DNA of 64,000 bases from Acidicapsa acidisoli (GCF_025685625.1 NZ_JAGSYI010000005.1:62001-126000), one strand, 5' to 3'; numbered from the stretch's first letter, positions 33,919 through 42,823 are shown. The notes: generated from the letters alone by a model not told the origin. Made by a program: numbers and translations.

Positions 33919-34851
33919 TCAACGAGCCTCTCGGCTCTCGGCAGGAAACAAAAACCGCAGCAGCGGCCCAACCCGCAGCGCCCAGCTCCCCTCATCATGC
34001 GTCCCGCCGCGCACCCTCTCAAAGTGCAGCGTCTCCCCATCCCGCCAGCCATTCGCCAGCAGCCGCTTGGCCAGCAGCTCGGCATCCCGCAGCGTCATCC
34101 GCCCCTCGTGATCCCCGGCATCCAGCCAGATGCGCGGCCTGTGTTCCAGCAGTGGTGCGGTCTCGTTCACAATCCCCAGAATGCTCTTGTGGTTCCACCA
34201 CACGCTCGGCGAGAGCACCGCCAGCCGCCCAAACGACTCCGCGTTTTTCAACCCCAGATACAGAGAAACCAGCCCGCCCAGCGAAGACCCGCCCAGCCCC
34301 GTCCCATCGCGGTCCACCCGCACCCGGTAGTGTTCAGCAATCCACGGCATCAACTCCAGCAGCAGCAGCTCTCCGTACGAATCCGCCTCGCCGCCGCCCA
34401 TCTGCCAGTCCCGCTCCGGCGTGTACTCCGCCAGCCGCCGGTCGCCGGTGTTGTAGATGCCCACAATCACCAGCGGCTCAATCTCGCCCGCCTCAATCCC
34501 GGCATCGGCAGCCTCGCGCACCATCCAAGTCCGCCCCTTGATATAAGAAGTCGCCGGATCGAACAGATTCTGCCCATCATGCAGATACAGCACAGGATAG
34601 CGGTGATCCCGTTCCGCGTCATACCCCGGAGGCAGATACACAATCAGATCCCGCCGATCCGGCAGAATCCGGCTCCGAAATCCCCGATGAACCCTCAGCC
34701 GCGGGTGCGGAGTCTGCGCCGGAACCTCATCCGCAGGCGCATGCCAACCCGGCCGCCATATCTGCGATTCCGGGGATGCATCCTGCTCACCGCCTTGTTC
34801 CGCCTCCAAGCCCGCCGTCCTTCCTTTCCGTCTCCGCACACTTTTCTTCAT
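33919..34851 (-). CDS. Alpha/beta-hydrolase esterase, enterochelin-esterase-like
   Basis: Putative serine esterase (Esterase D/Fes-like). The core includes RDLIVYLPPGYD, YPVLYLHDGQNLFD, and the nucleophile elbow GLGGSSLGG (Ser180). The acidic residue is probably in WLDAGDHEG and the His in GGTHDEGSWA. The N-terminal about 40 residues are basic and acidic low-complexity sequence without a clear signal peptide, so it may be cytoplasmic. It is divergent from another esterase gene, 113 bp apart. The substrate is unknown. Confidence 0.85.
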   Translation of the reverse strand: MKKSVRRRKGRTAGLEAEQGGEQDASPESQIWRPGWHAPADEVPAQTPHPRLRVHRGFRSRILPDRRDLIVYLPPGYDAERDHRYPVLYLHDGQNLFDPATSYIKGRTWMVREAADAGIEAGEIEPLVIVGIYNTGDRRLAEYTPERDWQMGGGEADSYGELLLLELMPWIAEHYRVRVDRDGTGLGGSSLGGLVSLYLGLKNAESFGRLAVLSPSVWWNHKSILGIVNETAPLLEHRPRIWLDAGDHEGRMTLRDAELLAKRLLANGWRDGETLHFERVRGGTHDEGSWALRVGPLLRFLFPAESREAR

Positions 34852-34964
34852 CGGCGTCCGATCGGCTTGCGCCGCTGCCCGTCGTCCATTTTTCCCGGAC
34901 CCGTGGATGTTACAGTATCAAAAACGGCAGCCCGACCGATACGCTCCGAGGTGCATAACCCCGC

Positions 34965-35675
34965 ATGAATCGCGAATATCACAAGTGGTATTCCTCCCGG
35001 CTCGGCCGCGACATGGAACTGCTCGTCTTCGGCCACGCCGGCGTCCCGGTCATGGTCTTCCCCACCTCCGGCGGTCGTTTTTTTGAGTTCGAAGATCGCG
35101 GAATGGTTGCAGCTCTCGCCGGAAAAATCGACGCCGGCCAGACCCAGCTCTACTGCGTCGACACCGTCGACATGGAAAGCTGGTACAACCACGACGTCCC
35201 GCCCCGCTGGCGAATCGCCCGCCACATCCAGTACGAGGACTACCTCATCCACGAAGTCGTCCCCCTCGTCCGCCAGAAAAACCAGGACGCCCACCTCGTC
35301 GCCCTCGGCTGCAGCTTCGGCGGATACCACGCCACCAACATCGCCTTCCGCCATCCCGACATCTTCACGGGCCTGCTCTCCATGTCCGGAGCCTTCGACA
35401 TGACCCGATTCCTCCAGGGCTACTACGACCAGGACGTCTACTTCAACATCCCTCCCGCCTACCTCGCCAACCTCTCCGATCCCTGGTTCTTCGACCGCTA
35501 CCGGCAGAACACCTACGTCCTCGGCACCGGCTGGGACGACCAATGCCTTGGCGACAACCAGCACCTCGACGGCATCCTCAGCCACAAAGGCATTCCCCAC
35601 AAGCTCTTCATCTGGGGCACATTCAACTCCCACGACTGGCCCACCTGGATGAAAATGGTCAACGAATACCTCTGA
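34965..35675 (+). CDS. Esterase-family alpha/beta hydrolase
   Basis: A 236-residue serine esterase without a signal peptide. The sequence opens MNREYHKWYSSRLGRDMELL and has VMVFPTSGGRFFEFED. The nucleophile is in LGCSFGGY (Ser117). A closing GTFNSHDWPTWM probably supplies the catalytic His. It resembles the cytoplasmic S-formylglutathione-hydrolase/Esterase D-type group common in Acidobacteriota. It is divergent from the esterase at 33919-34851, and no promoter elements were identified in the 113-bp gap. Confidence 0.85.
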   Translation: MNREYHKWYSSRLGRDMELLVFGHAGVPVMVFPTSGGRFFEFEDRGMVAALAGKIDAGQTQLYCVDTVDMESWYNHDVPPRWRIARHIQYEDYLIHEVVPLVRQKNQDAHLVALGCSFGGYHATNIAFRHPDIFTGLLSMSGAFDMTRFLQGYYDQDVYFNIPPAYLANLSDPWFFDRYRQNTYVLGTGWDDQCLGDNQHLDGILSHKGIPHKLFIWGTFNSHDWPTWMKMVNEYL

Positions 35676-35852
35676 CGGCCGGTTCGTCGAAGTTCGAATC
35701 CCGATAGCAGATACGCGAAAGCGCGGAGTTCATTTTTCCTGAATACCCATAGGGGGCATGGGCATCCATTCAATAAAGGGTCCTTCGCCGTAACTCGAGG
35801 AACCCGCATCGAGTCCAAGACCCAGGAAAGTTCCGGGCATCCAAGGAATTGT

Positions 35853-37832
35853 ATGAGCAGAAATACCCTAAAATCACGTACAAGAACTAGACCCTTAAGC
35901 CGTCGCCGTTTCCTTCAAACCATCGCCTCCGCCGGCGCGATCACAGCATTGGATTGGCAAGGATTGCCAGCCTTCGCAAATACCCCCCAGGCCAGGCCCG
36001 GCATGATCGAGGGCAACCACTTCGAACTGGCAATTGAATCCGTCCCGGTCAACATCACCGGCCATCAAAGGATCTCAACCGCAATCAACGGCTCGACACC
36101 CGGCCCGACACTTCGCTGGCGCGAAGGCGATACCATTACAGCCTCCGTCACCAACCGGCTTAAAGTGCCCACTTCCATCCATTGGCACGGCATGCGAATC
36201 CCCACCGGCATGGACGGCGTTCCCGGCCTCAGTTTCCCCGGCATCGCCCCAGGCCAGACCTTCGTCTACAGCTTCCCAGTGCTCCAGAACGGCACTTATT
36301 GGTACCACAGCCACAGCGGCTTTCAGGAGCAAACAGGCCTCATCGGCGCAATCATCATCGATCGCAAGGAAAAAGACCCCATCGAATTCGACCGCGAATA
36401 CGTCATCTTGCTCTCCGACTGGTCCGACTCCAATCCGCAAACCATCTACAGCAACCTGAAACAGGACAGCGATTACTACAACTACCATCGCCCCTCGCTC
36501 GCAAGCTTCCTCTCGGAAGCAAAGCAAAAGGGCTTCGGCTCCACGCTCTCAGAGCGCCTCATGTGGGCTCGCATGAACATGAGCCCCGGCGACATCGCCG
36601 ACGTCACCGGCGCCACCTACACCTTTCTCATCAACGGACAAGCGCCAAACACCAACTGGACCGGCCTCTTCCAGTCCGGCGAGCGAATCCGCCTCCGCTT
36701 CATCAACGGCTCCTCGATGACCTTCTTCGACATTCGCATCCCCGGCCTGCCCATGACCGTCGTCCAGTCCGACGGCAACGATGTCGAACCAGTCACCGTC
36801 GATGAATTCCGCATAGGTCTGGCCGAAACCTACGACGTCATCGTGCAACCCAAAGAAGACTCCGCCTACACCATCTTCGCCCAGACCGAAGACCGCAGCG
36901 GCTACGCGCGCGGCACCCTCGCCACCCGCGAAGGCATGATCGCACCCGTTCCCGCAATGGACCCCCGCCCGACTCGAACCATGATGGACATGGGAATGGA
37001 CATGTCAAAAATGGCGCGGATGTCAGGAATGTCCGGCATGAAGATGGCAGGTATGGACATGTCATCGATGCCCGGCATGAAGAAGGACAGCAAGGCAGAC
37101 ATGCAAGGAATGGATATGTCCTCCATGCAAGGCATGAAGATGGACGGCCACGACATGCCAGACAAGAAGATGCAAAACAACGCCGGACTAGGAATGATGC
37201 CCGGAATGAAGATGGGCAGCCGAGACGGCAAAACGCCATTCCCGCAACCCGGCCCATCCACCATGCCCATCATCCCCGATGCCGCGACCTCTGCCACCAA
37301 CATGAATTCTGCCAACTCAACCCCAGTGAAAATGCACCCGGGGCCAAAAGTCGCAATGGTAGCAACGAGCACCTCCGGTCAGTTGAGCAACCCCGGCGCG
37401 GGACTCGACAACAACGGCCGCCGCGTCCTCACCTACTCCGACCTGCGCGCCCGCTACCGCGGCGTCGATCAAAGACCGCCCAACCGCGAAATCGAGTTGC
37501 ACCTCACCGGCAACATGGAACGCTTCATCTGGGGCTTCAACGGACAGACCTACCCCAACGCCGACCCAATCAATCTGAAGCTCGGCGAGCGAGTCCGCAT
37601 CATCCTCATCAACGACACCATGATGGAACACCCCATTCACCTCCACGGCCTGTGGAGCGAACTAGAAAACGGCCACGGCGAATTCAACCCCTATAAACAC
37701 ACCATCATCGTCAAGCCCGCCGAGCGCGTCAGCTATCTCGTCAGCGCAGACACACCGGGAGAATGGGCCTACCACTGCCACCTTCTGTTCCACATGACCT
37801 CAGGCATGTTCAGAAAAGTGGTGGTCTCGTGA
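35853..37832 (+). CDS. copA: Multicopper oxidase CopA, Tat-exported, with Met-rich insert
   Basis: Periplasmic copper oxidase, expected to oxidise Cu(I) and confer copper tolerance. The Tat signal is RRRFLQTIASAGAITALD (residues 17-34). Copper ligands are visible in HWHGMR (110-115), WYHSHSG (150-156), HPIHLHGLW and the C-terminal HCHLLFHMTSGM. Between the second and third cupredoxin domains, at about residues 370-455, is a Met/Asp/Lys-rich insert with many MxGM and MDMSSM units, the Cu(I)-binding region typical of PcoA/CopA. At 659 residues it is slightly long because of that insert. Its stop overlaps the GTG of copB. Confidence 0.95.
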   Translation: MSRNTLKSRTRTRPLSRRRFLQTIASAGAITALDWQGLPAFANTPQARPGMIEGNHFELAIESVPVNITGHQRISTAINGSTPGPTLRWREGDTITASVTNRLKVPTSIHWHGMRIPTGMDGVPGLSFPGIAPGQTFVYSFPVLQNGTYWYHSHSGFQEQTGLIGAIIIDRKEKDPIEFDREYVILLSDWSDSNPQTIYSNLKQDSDYYNYHRPSLASFLSEAKQKGFGSTLSERLMWARMNMSPGDIADVTGATYTFLINGQAPNTNWTGLFQSGERIRLRFINGSSMTFFDIRIPGLPMTVVQSDGNDVEPVTVDEFRIGLAETYDVIVQPKEDSAYTIFAQTEDRSGYARGTLATREGMIAPVPAMDPRPTRTMMDMGMDMSKMARMSGMSGMKMAGMDMSSMPGMKKDSKADMQGMDMSSMQGMKMDGHDMPDKKMQNNAGLGMMPGMKMGSRDGKTPFPQPGPSTMPIIPDAATSATNMNSANSTPVKMHPGPKVAMVATSTSGQLSNPGAGLDNNGRRVLTYSDLRARYRGVDQRPPNREIELHLTGNMERFIWGFNGQTYPNADPINLKLGERVRIILINDTMMEHPIHLHGLWSELENGHGEFNPYKHTIIVKPAERVSYLVSADTPGEWAYHCHLLFHMTSGMFRKVVVS

Positions 37833-38623
37833 AGAACGCGATCAAGCTCCTTCGGATAACTGCATTCATCCTCTTCGTGGCCGCCTTCAACCAACACGCA
37901 AACGCGCAGGCAACACCCCCCGACGCCCCCGACACAGGACCAACGCCAGCCATCACGCAGCCCATGAAGTCCATGCCCGAAATGGAGAATCATGTCTTCC
38001 TGCACGCCATGCTCGACCAGTTCGAGGGCCGCACCAACACCCAGAGCACCGCATTCCGCTGGGACGGCGAAGCCTGGACCGGCACCGACATGAACCGCCT
38101 CTGGATCAAGTCCGAAGGCACCATCGACAAGGGCTCCATGAGCGACGGCGATCACGAAGCCCTCTACGACCGTCCCATCCCGCACATGCGTTACTTCGAC
38201 GCACAAGCCGGCCTCCGCGCCGACCTCGACTCAGGCCCAACCCGCCTCTGGGCCGCATTCGGCATCGAAGGCCTGTCTCCGTACTCCTTCGAAATCGCGC
38301 CCACTCTCTACATCAGCGACGGCGGCCATATCGGCGGAAGAATCGAAGGCTCCAAAGACCTGTTGATCACGCAGCGATTGATCCTCCAACCCCAGGCGGA
38401 GCTGAACTTCTACAGCAAAGACGATCCCGGCCGCAAGCTCGGATCAGGCCTCTCCGATCTCGACTCCGGCCTGCGCCTGCGCTACGAAATCAACCGCAAA
38501 TTCGCTCCCTACATCGGCTATGTCTACACCGGCGAATACGGCGACACCGCCACCTACACGCGTCAGTCCGGAGAACCCACCAGCTCATCCACCTTCGTCT
38601 TCGGACTCCGCCTGTGGCGCTAA
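37829..38623 (+). CDS. copB: Copper resistance outer-membrane protein CopB
   Basis: Outer-membrane barrel partner of CopA. The GTG at 37829 overlaps the copA stop (GTGA), so translation is likely coupled. It has 264 residues. A signal peptide (LLRITAFILFVAAFNQHANAQ) precedes a Met-containing segment (MKSMPEMENH) and the conserved RWDGEAWTGTDMNRLWIKSEG. Barrel strands follow (GIEGLSPYSFEIAPTLYIS, LRLRYEINRKFAPYIGYVY), and the protein ends FVFGLRLWR. This is shorter than Pseudomonas CopB because the Met-rich N-region is small. Without a local copRS or copCD, it is a minimal module. Confidence 0.94.
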   Translation: MKNAIKLLRITAFILFVAAFNQHANAQATPPDAPDTGPTPAITQPMKSMPEMENHVFLHAMLDQFEGRTNTQSTAFRWDGEAWTGTDMNRLWIKSEGTIDKGSMSDGDHEALYDRPIPHMRYFDAQAGLRADLDSGPTRLWAAFGIEGLSPYSFEIAPTLYISDGGHIGGRIEGSKDLLITQRLILQPQAELNFYSKDDPGRKLGSGLSDLDSGLRLRYEINRKFAPYIGYVYTGEYGDTATYTRQSGEPTSSSTFVFGLRLWR

Positions 38624-38693
38624 CCTGAACCCACTGCATCCAGCCGCAAGTCAAACATCAGAGGATCTCCGTCTTGGCGCAGCAAAGTCCTTT

Positions 38694-38794
38694 GAAGGGT
38701 ACGGGCTTTAGTGAAGATACCGGCTTTAGTGAAGGGTACGGGCTTTAGCCCGTACATAACCATCGCCAATCATCGGGGCTTTAGCCCCTGAGGG
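38694..38794. repeat. Two-hairpin dispersed repeat, copy D, with extra partial arms
   Basis: A full element ends at 38794 but is preceded by two truncated left arms: GAAGGGTACGGGCTTTAGT, GAAGATACCGGCTTTAGT and then the complete GAAGGGTACGGGCTTTAGCC. This looks like local tandem growth of the first half. It lies between copB and the DUF1697 gene. Confidence 0.82.
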
Positions 38795-38889
38795 TCAATA
38801 TCCTCAAATGATCCACTGCCAATTCAGAGGTTGACCATCCCATCCCGGCTTGCATAATCTCGGACCATCTCTCGCAACGAGGAGCAGCC

Positions 38890-39402
38890 ATGCCCGCCTA
38901 CATCGCCCTTCTTCGCGCCGTAAACGTCGGCGGCACCGGCAAGCTCCCCATGACCGAACTCAAATCCATGTGCGAGCAAGCCGGCTTCACAAAAGTGAAG
39001 ACCTACATCGCCAGCGGCAACGTAGTCTTCCAAAGCAAACTCACCGAAGCAAAGGTGAAATCGACCCTAGAAGCCGCCCTCGCCGGCTACGCTGGAAAAC
39101 CCGTCGGCGTCCTCGTCCGAACCGCCCCCGAAATGGCCGCCGTCCTCGCCGCCAATCCCTTCGCGCAGATGCCCGGCAACCGCACCGTAGCAATCTTCCT
39201 CGACACGCCACCCCCAGCCAACGCTTTCGAAACCATCTCCAACCAGACCACCGAGCAACTCCAGCCCGGCCTGCGCGAAATCTACGCCTACTACCCCGAC
39301 GGCCAGGGCAATTCCAAACTCAAAATCCCCGCAGCCAAAACCGGCACAGCCCGCAACATGAACACCGTAGCCAAGCTCGCCGAAATGGCTCAGAATCTAT
39401 AA
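38890..39402 (+). CDS. DUF1697 protein
   Basis: A 170-residue protein. It begins MPAYIALLRAVNVGGTGKLP, the diagnostic start of the DUF1697 family, with TELKSMCEQAGFTKVKTYIA, SGNVVF and VGVLVRTAPEMAAVLAANPF. The family function is unknown. It ends KTGTARNMNTVAKLAEMAQ, also conserved. It is upstream of and on the same strand as the DinB gene, 58 bp apart, which may be an operon. Confidence 0.92.
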   Translation: MPAYIALLRAVNVGGTGKLPMTELKSMCEQAGFTKVKTYIASGNVVFQSKLTEAKVKSTLEAALAGYAGKPVGVLVRTAPEMAAVLAANPFAQMPGNRTVAIFLDTPPPANAFETISNQTTEQLQPGLREIYAYYPDGQGNSKLKIPAAKTGTARNMNTVAKLAEMAQNL

Positions 39403-39460
39403 ATCCACACCCTCGCACCCGGAGTTACTCTAAAATCAGGCCGATCGCGGAGAACCAACA

Positions 39461-39958
39461 ATGCCCGAACTCAACCCCTACGCCAAGTTCCTCGACTCCC
39501 GTCCAGTCCCTGAAATCATCGCTTCCACCCCCGCAATCCTCGAAGCCCTCGCCGAATCCATCGGACCCGACCGCATCGCCCTCCCACCCGCGCCCGGCAA
39601 ATGGACCCCGGCCGAAATCCTCTGCCATCTCGCCGACACCGAAGTAGCCTTCGGCTTCCGCCTTCGCCAGACCCTCGCCGAAGATCACCACATCCTCCAA
39701 CCGTTCGACCAGGACAAATGGGCCGCCACCTACCACGGCGTCACCGCGCGGCAAGCCCTCAACGCATTCACCGCCATGCGCGAGTGGAACCTGATCCTCA
39801 TTCGCAAAGCCCCGCAATCCTCTGCCAAAAAGCCCGTCACCCACCCCGAACGCGGCACCATGACCTTCTCCACCCTCATCGAAACCATGGCCGGCCACGA
39901 CCTGAACCACATCGCCCAACTCCAAAAGCTCGTCCCCATCACCTCCGCAAAAGTCTAG
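39461..39958 (+). CDS. DinB-family protein
   Basis: A 165-residue four-helix-bundle protein with likely metal ligands. The conserved pattern is WTPAEILCHLADTEVAF (residues 47-63), LRQTLAEDHHILQPFDQDKW and the C-terminal MAGHDLNHIAQLQKL; the histidines in these motifs are the usual metal ligands. Family members include bacillithiol and mycothiol transferases as well as many uncharacterised proteins. It follows DUF1697 by 58 bp on the same strand. No thiol pathway genes are nearby. Confidence 0.9.
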   Translation: MPELNPYAKFLDSRPVPEIIASTPAILEALAESIGPDRIALPPAPGKWTPAEILCHLADTEVAFGFRLRQTLAEDHHILQPFDQDKWAATYHGVTARQALNAFTAMREWNLILIRKAPQSSAKKPVTHPERGTMTFSTLIETMAGHDLNHIAQLQKLVPITSAKV

Positions 39959-40030
39959 TTCGGAGAGTCGTAACAGGGGTTCATCACAGAAAAGGTCCTA
40001 TAAGCGCATTCAAGGGTGTGCGTAACGCTG

Positions 40031-40140
40031 TGAGGAGTACGGCCTTCAGCTTTGCAAGGTACGGGCCTCAGCTTTGAAGGGTACGGGCTTCAGCCCGTAC
40101 ATAAAGACCACAAAACCTGCCGGGCTTTAGCCCCTGAGGG
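40031..40140. repeat. Two-hairpin dispersed repeat, copy E, with degraded extra arms
   Basis: A complete element at 40076-40140 (hairpin 1 is CGGGCTTCAGCCCG with a TTCA loop instead of TTTA). Upstream are two decayed left arms, GAGTACGGCCTTCAGCTTT and AAGGTACGGGCCTCAGCTTT. It lies in the 351-bp gap between DinB and the DUF4139 gene. The remainder of the gap shows nothing recognisable. Confidence 0.8.
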
Positions 40141-40309
40141 AATACCGGCTAGGATTCCCTGTTTATCTCCGCGAAGAACATAACCACCACACCCACAACT
40201 CAGGAAAATCTCCACCAGCGGGAACCATTTTTCGTCGCGCGTTGTCCAAGCCAATAGCAGTTCCAGGCTCGTTTCACCCACATCGCCGAACCGCTGTCGA
40301 GGAGGCCTC

Positions 40310-42517
40310 ATGCGCCACGCTCTCGCCCTTTTGTGCGCCTTATCAGTAACTTGCGCCATCGCCCAACAGCCCGCTCCAATTACCAAATCTTCCTTAGTCG
40401 CAAACGCGCTTGCCACCCCCGCAACGGTCAAAGACCTTCCAGTTCACCAGGTCGTCCTCTATAAAAACGGCATCGGCTACTTCGAGCACTCCGGCGCCAT
40501 CACCGGCAACCAGCAGGTGGCCATCGATTTCACCTCCGAACAGTTGAACGACGTGCTGCAATCCCTGACCGCCCTCGACAGCAAAGACGGAAAAGTAAGC
40601 GCAGTCAGCTACAACTCCACGATGCCCATCGACCAGCAATTGAAGACGCTCGCCCTCGGCCTGCCGGATTATCCTCCCACAATCGCTGTCTACCACGCGC
40701 TTCGCGGGCAGCGCGTCGAAGTCACCGGCGCAGGCACGCCTCTGACAGGCAGGCTCGTGAACATTGAATTTCGCAGGGAGACGGACAAGAACGGCGCAAC
40801 CTCCGAGGATCATCACTTCCTGATCGTCGCGACCGATTCGGGAGCGCTGCGCACCGCCGAGCTCACCGATTCCGTCTCCGTGCGCATGATCGACCCATCC
40901 CTGCAAAAGCAATTTGCCGATTACCTCGGCATCATCGCCTCGACGCAGAACCAGCAGGTGCGCCACCTCACGCTCGAAGATCGCGGCGAGGGTCAGCGCG
41001 AACTGCGCGTCAGCTACATCAGCGGAGTCCCGGTCTGGAAATCCACCTACCGCATCGTCTTTCCCCGCGACTCCACCAGCAACGCCATCCTGCAAGGCTG
41101 GGCCGTAGTCGATAACACCATCGGCTCCGACTGGGACAACGTCCAACTCTCGCTCGTCGCCGGAGCACCGCAAAGCTTCATCCAGCCTCTAAGCCAACCC
41201 CTGTACCTCCGTCGCCCGGAAATCGCCATCTCCACCACCGCCATGACCACCCCACAAACCCACGAAGCCGCTGAGATGAACCAGATGCAGGTCGTCCCCA
41301 ATATGGTCAAGATGGGGATGGATGCAGCCCCGCCAGCCTCAGTCGGCGTAGCAGGCATGCAAGGGATTGGCTCCGGCTCAGCGGGAGGCGTCATTGGCTC
41401 CTTGTTCAGCAACGCACCCCCCGTCACCGTCAGCTCAGGCTACGGTGGCAACTCTGGAGGCGGCATGCGCCGGATTGGAAGCGGCGTATATGACGTAACC
41501 AGCGCCCTGACGCAAGGCGACGTCAACACCAACACCTTCGACGACTTCTTCCAGTACAACCTCGCCCAACCCGTAACCATCCACAAAAACGAGTCCGCGA
41601 TGGTCCCCATCCTCCAGGAAAACCTTCCCGCCGAGCGCGTCACCCTATGGAGCCAATCCGAACGAACCCCATTCCGCGCCATCTGGCTAGAAAACACCTC
41701 CAAACTCACCTTCGACCGCGGCAGCTTCTCCATCTTCGAGAGCGGCGTCTTCGCCGGCCAAGGCCTCCTCGACCCCATCCACCCCGGCGAAAAGCGCCTG
41801 CTTTCCTACGCCGCCGATCAGCCCATCCGCGTCAAGCAGCATCCCGAAGAAGGCAAACGCGAAATTCGCAGCGTCAGCATCACCACGCGCGGCCTCGTCA
41901 AGAAGACTTACGCCGCCGAGAGCCGGATGACCTATGACGCCATCAACTCTGCAGAAGACCCACGCGTCGTCGTCATCGAAGTACAACGCCGCCCCAACCG
42001 CAACCTCTCGCCCGAATGCAAAGCCGCCGAGACAGCTCCCAGCCTCTACAGGTTCCGCCTGCCCGTCGCATCGCATCAGACCGCGTCGCTCCTCTTCGCC
42101 GACGAAGGCCCTGAGTACGAATACTGGCAAATCAACGAAGACATCGACCAGGTCGTCCCGCTCCAACGTCTCTCCGAAGAAGTCCCGGCTTTGCAGGACA
42201 AACTGAAGCCGCTCTATTCCGCCCAGCAATCCATCATCGAAATGAAGGCCAGACTCCACGAACTGGAGCAAAAGAGCACCTCGCTCACCAGCGACGAAAC
42301 CCGCGCCCGCGAAAATCTCACCGCACTCAAAGGCAACGACGCCGCCAAGCGCTTCGTGGAGGAACTGAATCAAGCCGAAGACAACCTGCAATCCACCCAA
42401 AAAGAAATCGCCGCCCTCACAGAAAAAGAAAAAGCCGCAGTAGAATCCCTCCGCCAGACTCTTCTCACCGTAGACATAGCGTGGAACTCCCCGGCCGCAA
42501 CCCCAGCAGCCCAATAA
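40310..42517 (+). CDS. Exported DUF4139-domain protein with C-terminal coiled coil
   Basis: A 735-residue exported protein. A signal peptide (HALALLCALSVTCAIAQQ) is followed by the DUF4139 region: VHQVVLYKNGIGYFEHSG, LRVSYISGVPVWKSTYRIVF, VVDNTIGSDWDNVQLSLVAG and a C-terminal core FDRGSFSIFESGVFAG. The last about 110 residues form a coiled coil rich in Glu, Lys, Leu and Ala. A Gly/Met-rich loop occurs near residues 330-390 (GGNSGGGMRR). Family function is unknown; members contain Ig-like folds and are seen in bacteria and fungi. It stands alone. Confidence 0.85.
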   Translation: MRHALALLCALSVTCAIAQQPAPITKSSLVANALATPATVKDLPVHQVVLYKNGIGYFEHSGAITGNQQVAIDFTSEQLNDVLQSLTALDSKDGKVSAVSYNSTMPIDQQLKTLALGLPDYPPTIAVYHALRGQRVEVTGAGTPLTGRLVNIEFRRETDKNGATSEDHHFLIVATDSGALRTAELTDSVSVRMIDPSLQKQFADYLGIIASTQNQQVRHLTLEDRGEGQRELRVSYISGVPVWKSTYRIVFPRDSTSNAILQGWAVVDNTIGSDWDNVQLSLVAGAPQSFIQPLSQPLYLRRPEIAISTTAMTTPQTHEAAEMNQMQVVPNMVKMGMDAAPPASVGVAGMQGIGSGSAGGVIGSLFSNAPPVTVSSGYGGNSGGGMRRIGSGVYDVTSALTQGDVNTNTFDDFFQYNLAQPVTIHKNESAMVPILQENLPAERVTLWSQSERTPFRAIWLENTSKLTFDRGSFSIFESGVFAGQGLLDPIHPGEKRLLSYAADQPIRVKQHPEEGKREIRSVSITTRGLVKKTYAAESRMTYDAINSAEDPRVVVIEVQRRPNRNLSPECKAAETAPSLYRFRLPVASHQTASLLFADEGPEYEYWQINEDIDQVVPLQRLSEEVPALQDKLKPLYSAQQSIIEMKARLHELEQKSTSLTSDETRARENLTALKGNDAAKRFVEELNQAEDNLQSTQKEIAALTEKEKAAVESLRQTLLTVDIAWNSPAATPAAQ

Positions 42518-42552
42518 ACCTGAAGCTACTCGATAACTCCACAATCCAAGAC

Positions 42553-42594
42553 GCGAATCCGTGACATAGCGCCAGCGCTATCTCCCGGATTCGC
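42553..42594. other. Nested hairpin after the DUF4139 gene
   Basis: GCGAATCCG (42553-42561) pairs with CGGATTCGC (42586-42594) around an inner hairpin ATAGCGC (42566-42572)/GCGCTAT (42575-42581). No T-tract follows, so it is not a standard terminator. It starts 35 bp beyond the DUF4139 stop and may be a structured repeat. Confidence 0.6.
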
Positions 42595-42707
42595 GCCAGA
42601 ATCCTAGGCACAAACAGCCATATATTACGCAAATAGAACTCAAGGAAAACAAACCACATACAACCCTTCCAGCTTGACTTATTTCGCCCCTCAACAACCT
42701 CTCAAAT

Positions 42708-42723
42708 TGTTCCACGTGGAACA
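42708..42723. promoter_or_regulatory. Candidate parS centromere site
   Basis: TGTTCCACGTGGAACA is a perfect 16-bp palindrome. It differs from the B. subtilis parS consensus TGTTTCACGTGAAACA only in the T-to-C and matching A-to-G change, one on each arm. It lies in a gene-free stretch between the DUF4139 and ATP-grasp genes. It would bind ParB and help segregate the origin region. parA and parB are not in the window. Confidence 0.6.
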
Positions 42724-42823
42724 TCGCATTGTTCCGCACCAGCAACGCCACTCTTCCACACGTCTCAAATTGCCCAATATTTCCAATTTCGTGCCATAGA
42801 CTAGAGGCACGGAGGCGGCAACG

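Noticed and set aside
34848-35633. Minus-strand open frame of 261 codons opposite the esterase gene
   Set aside because: Val/Asp/Gly-biased antisense shadow of a C-rich plus-strand gene; no family motif and it would overlap a well-supported esterase.
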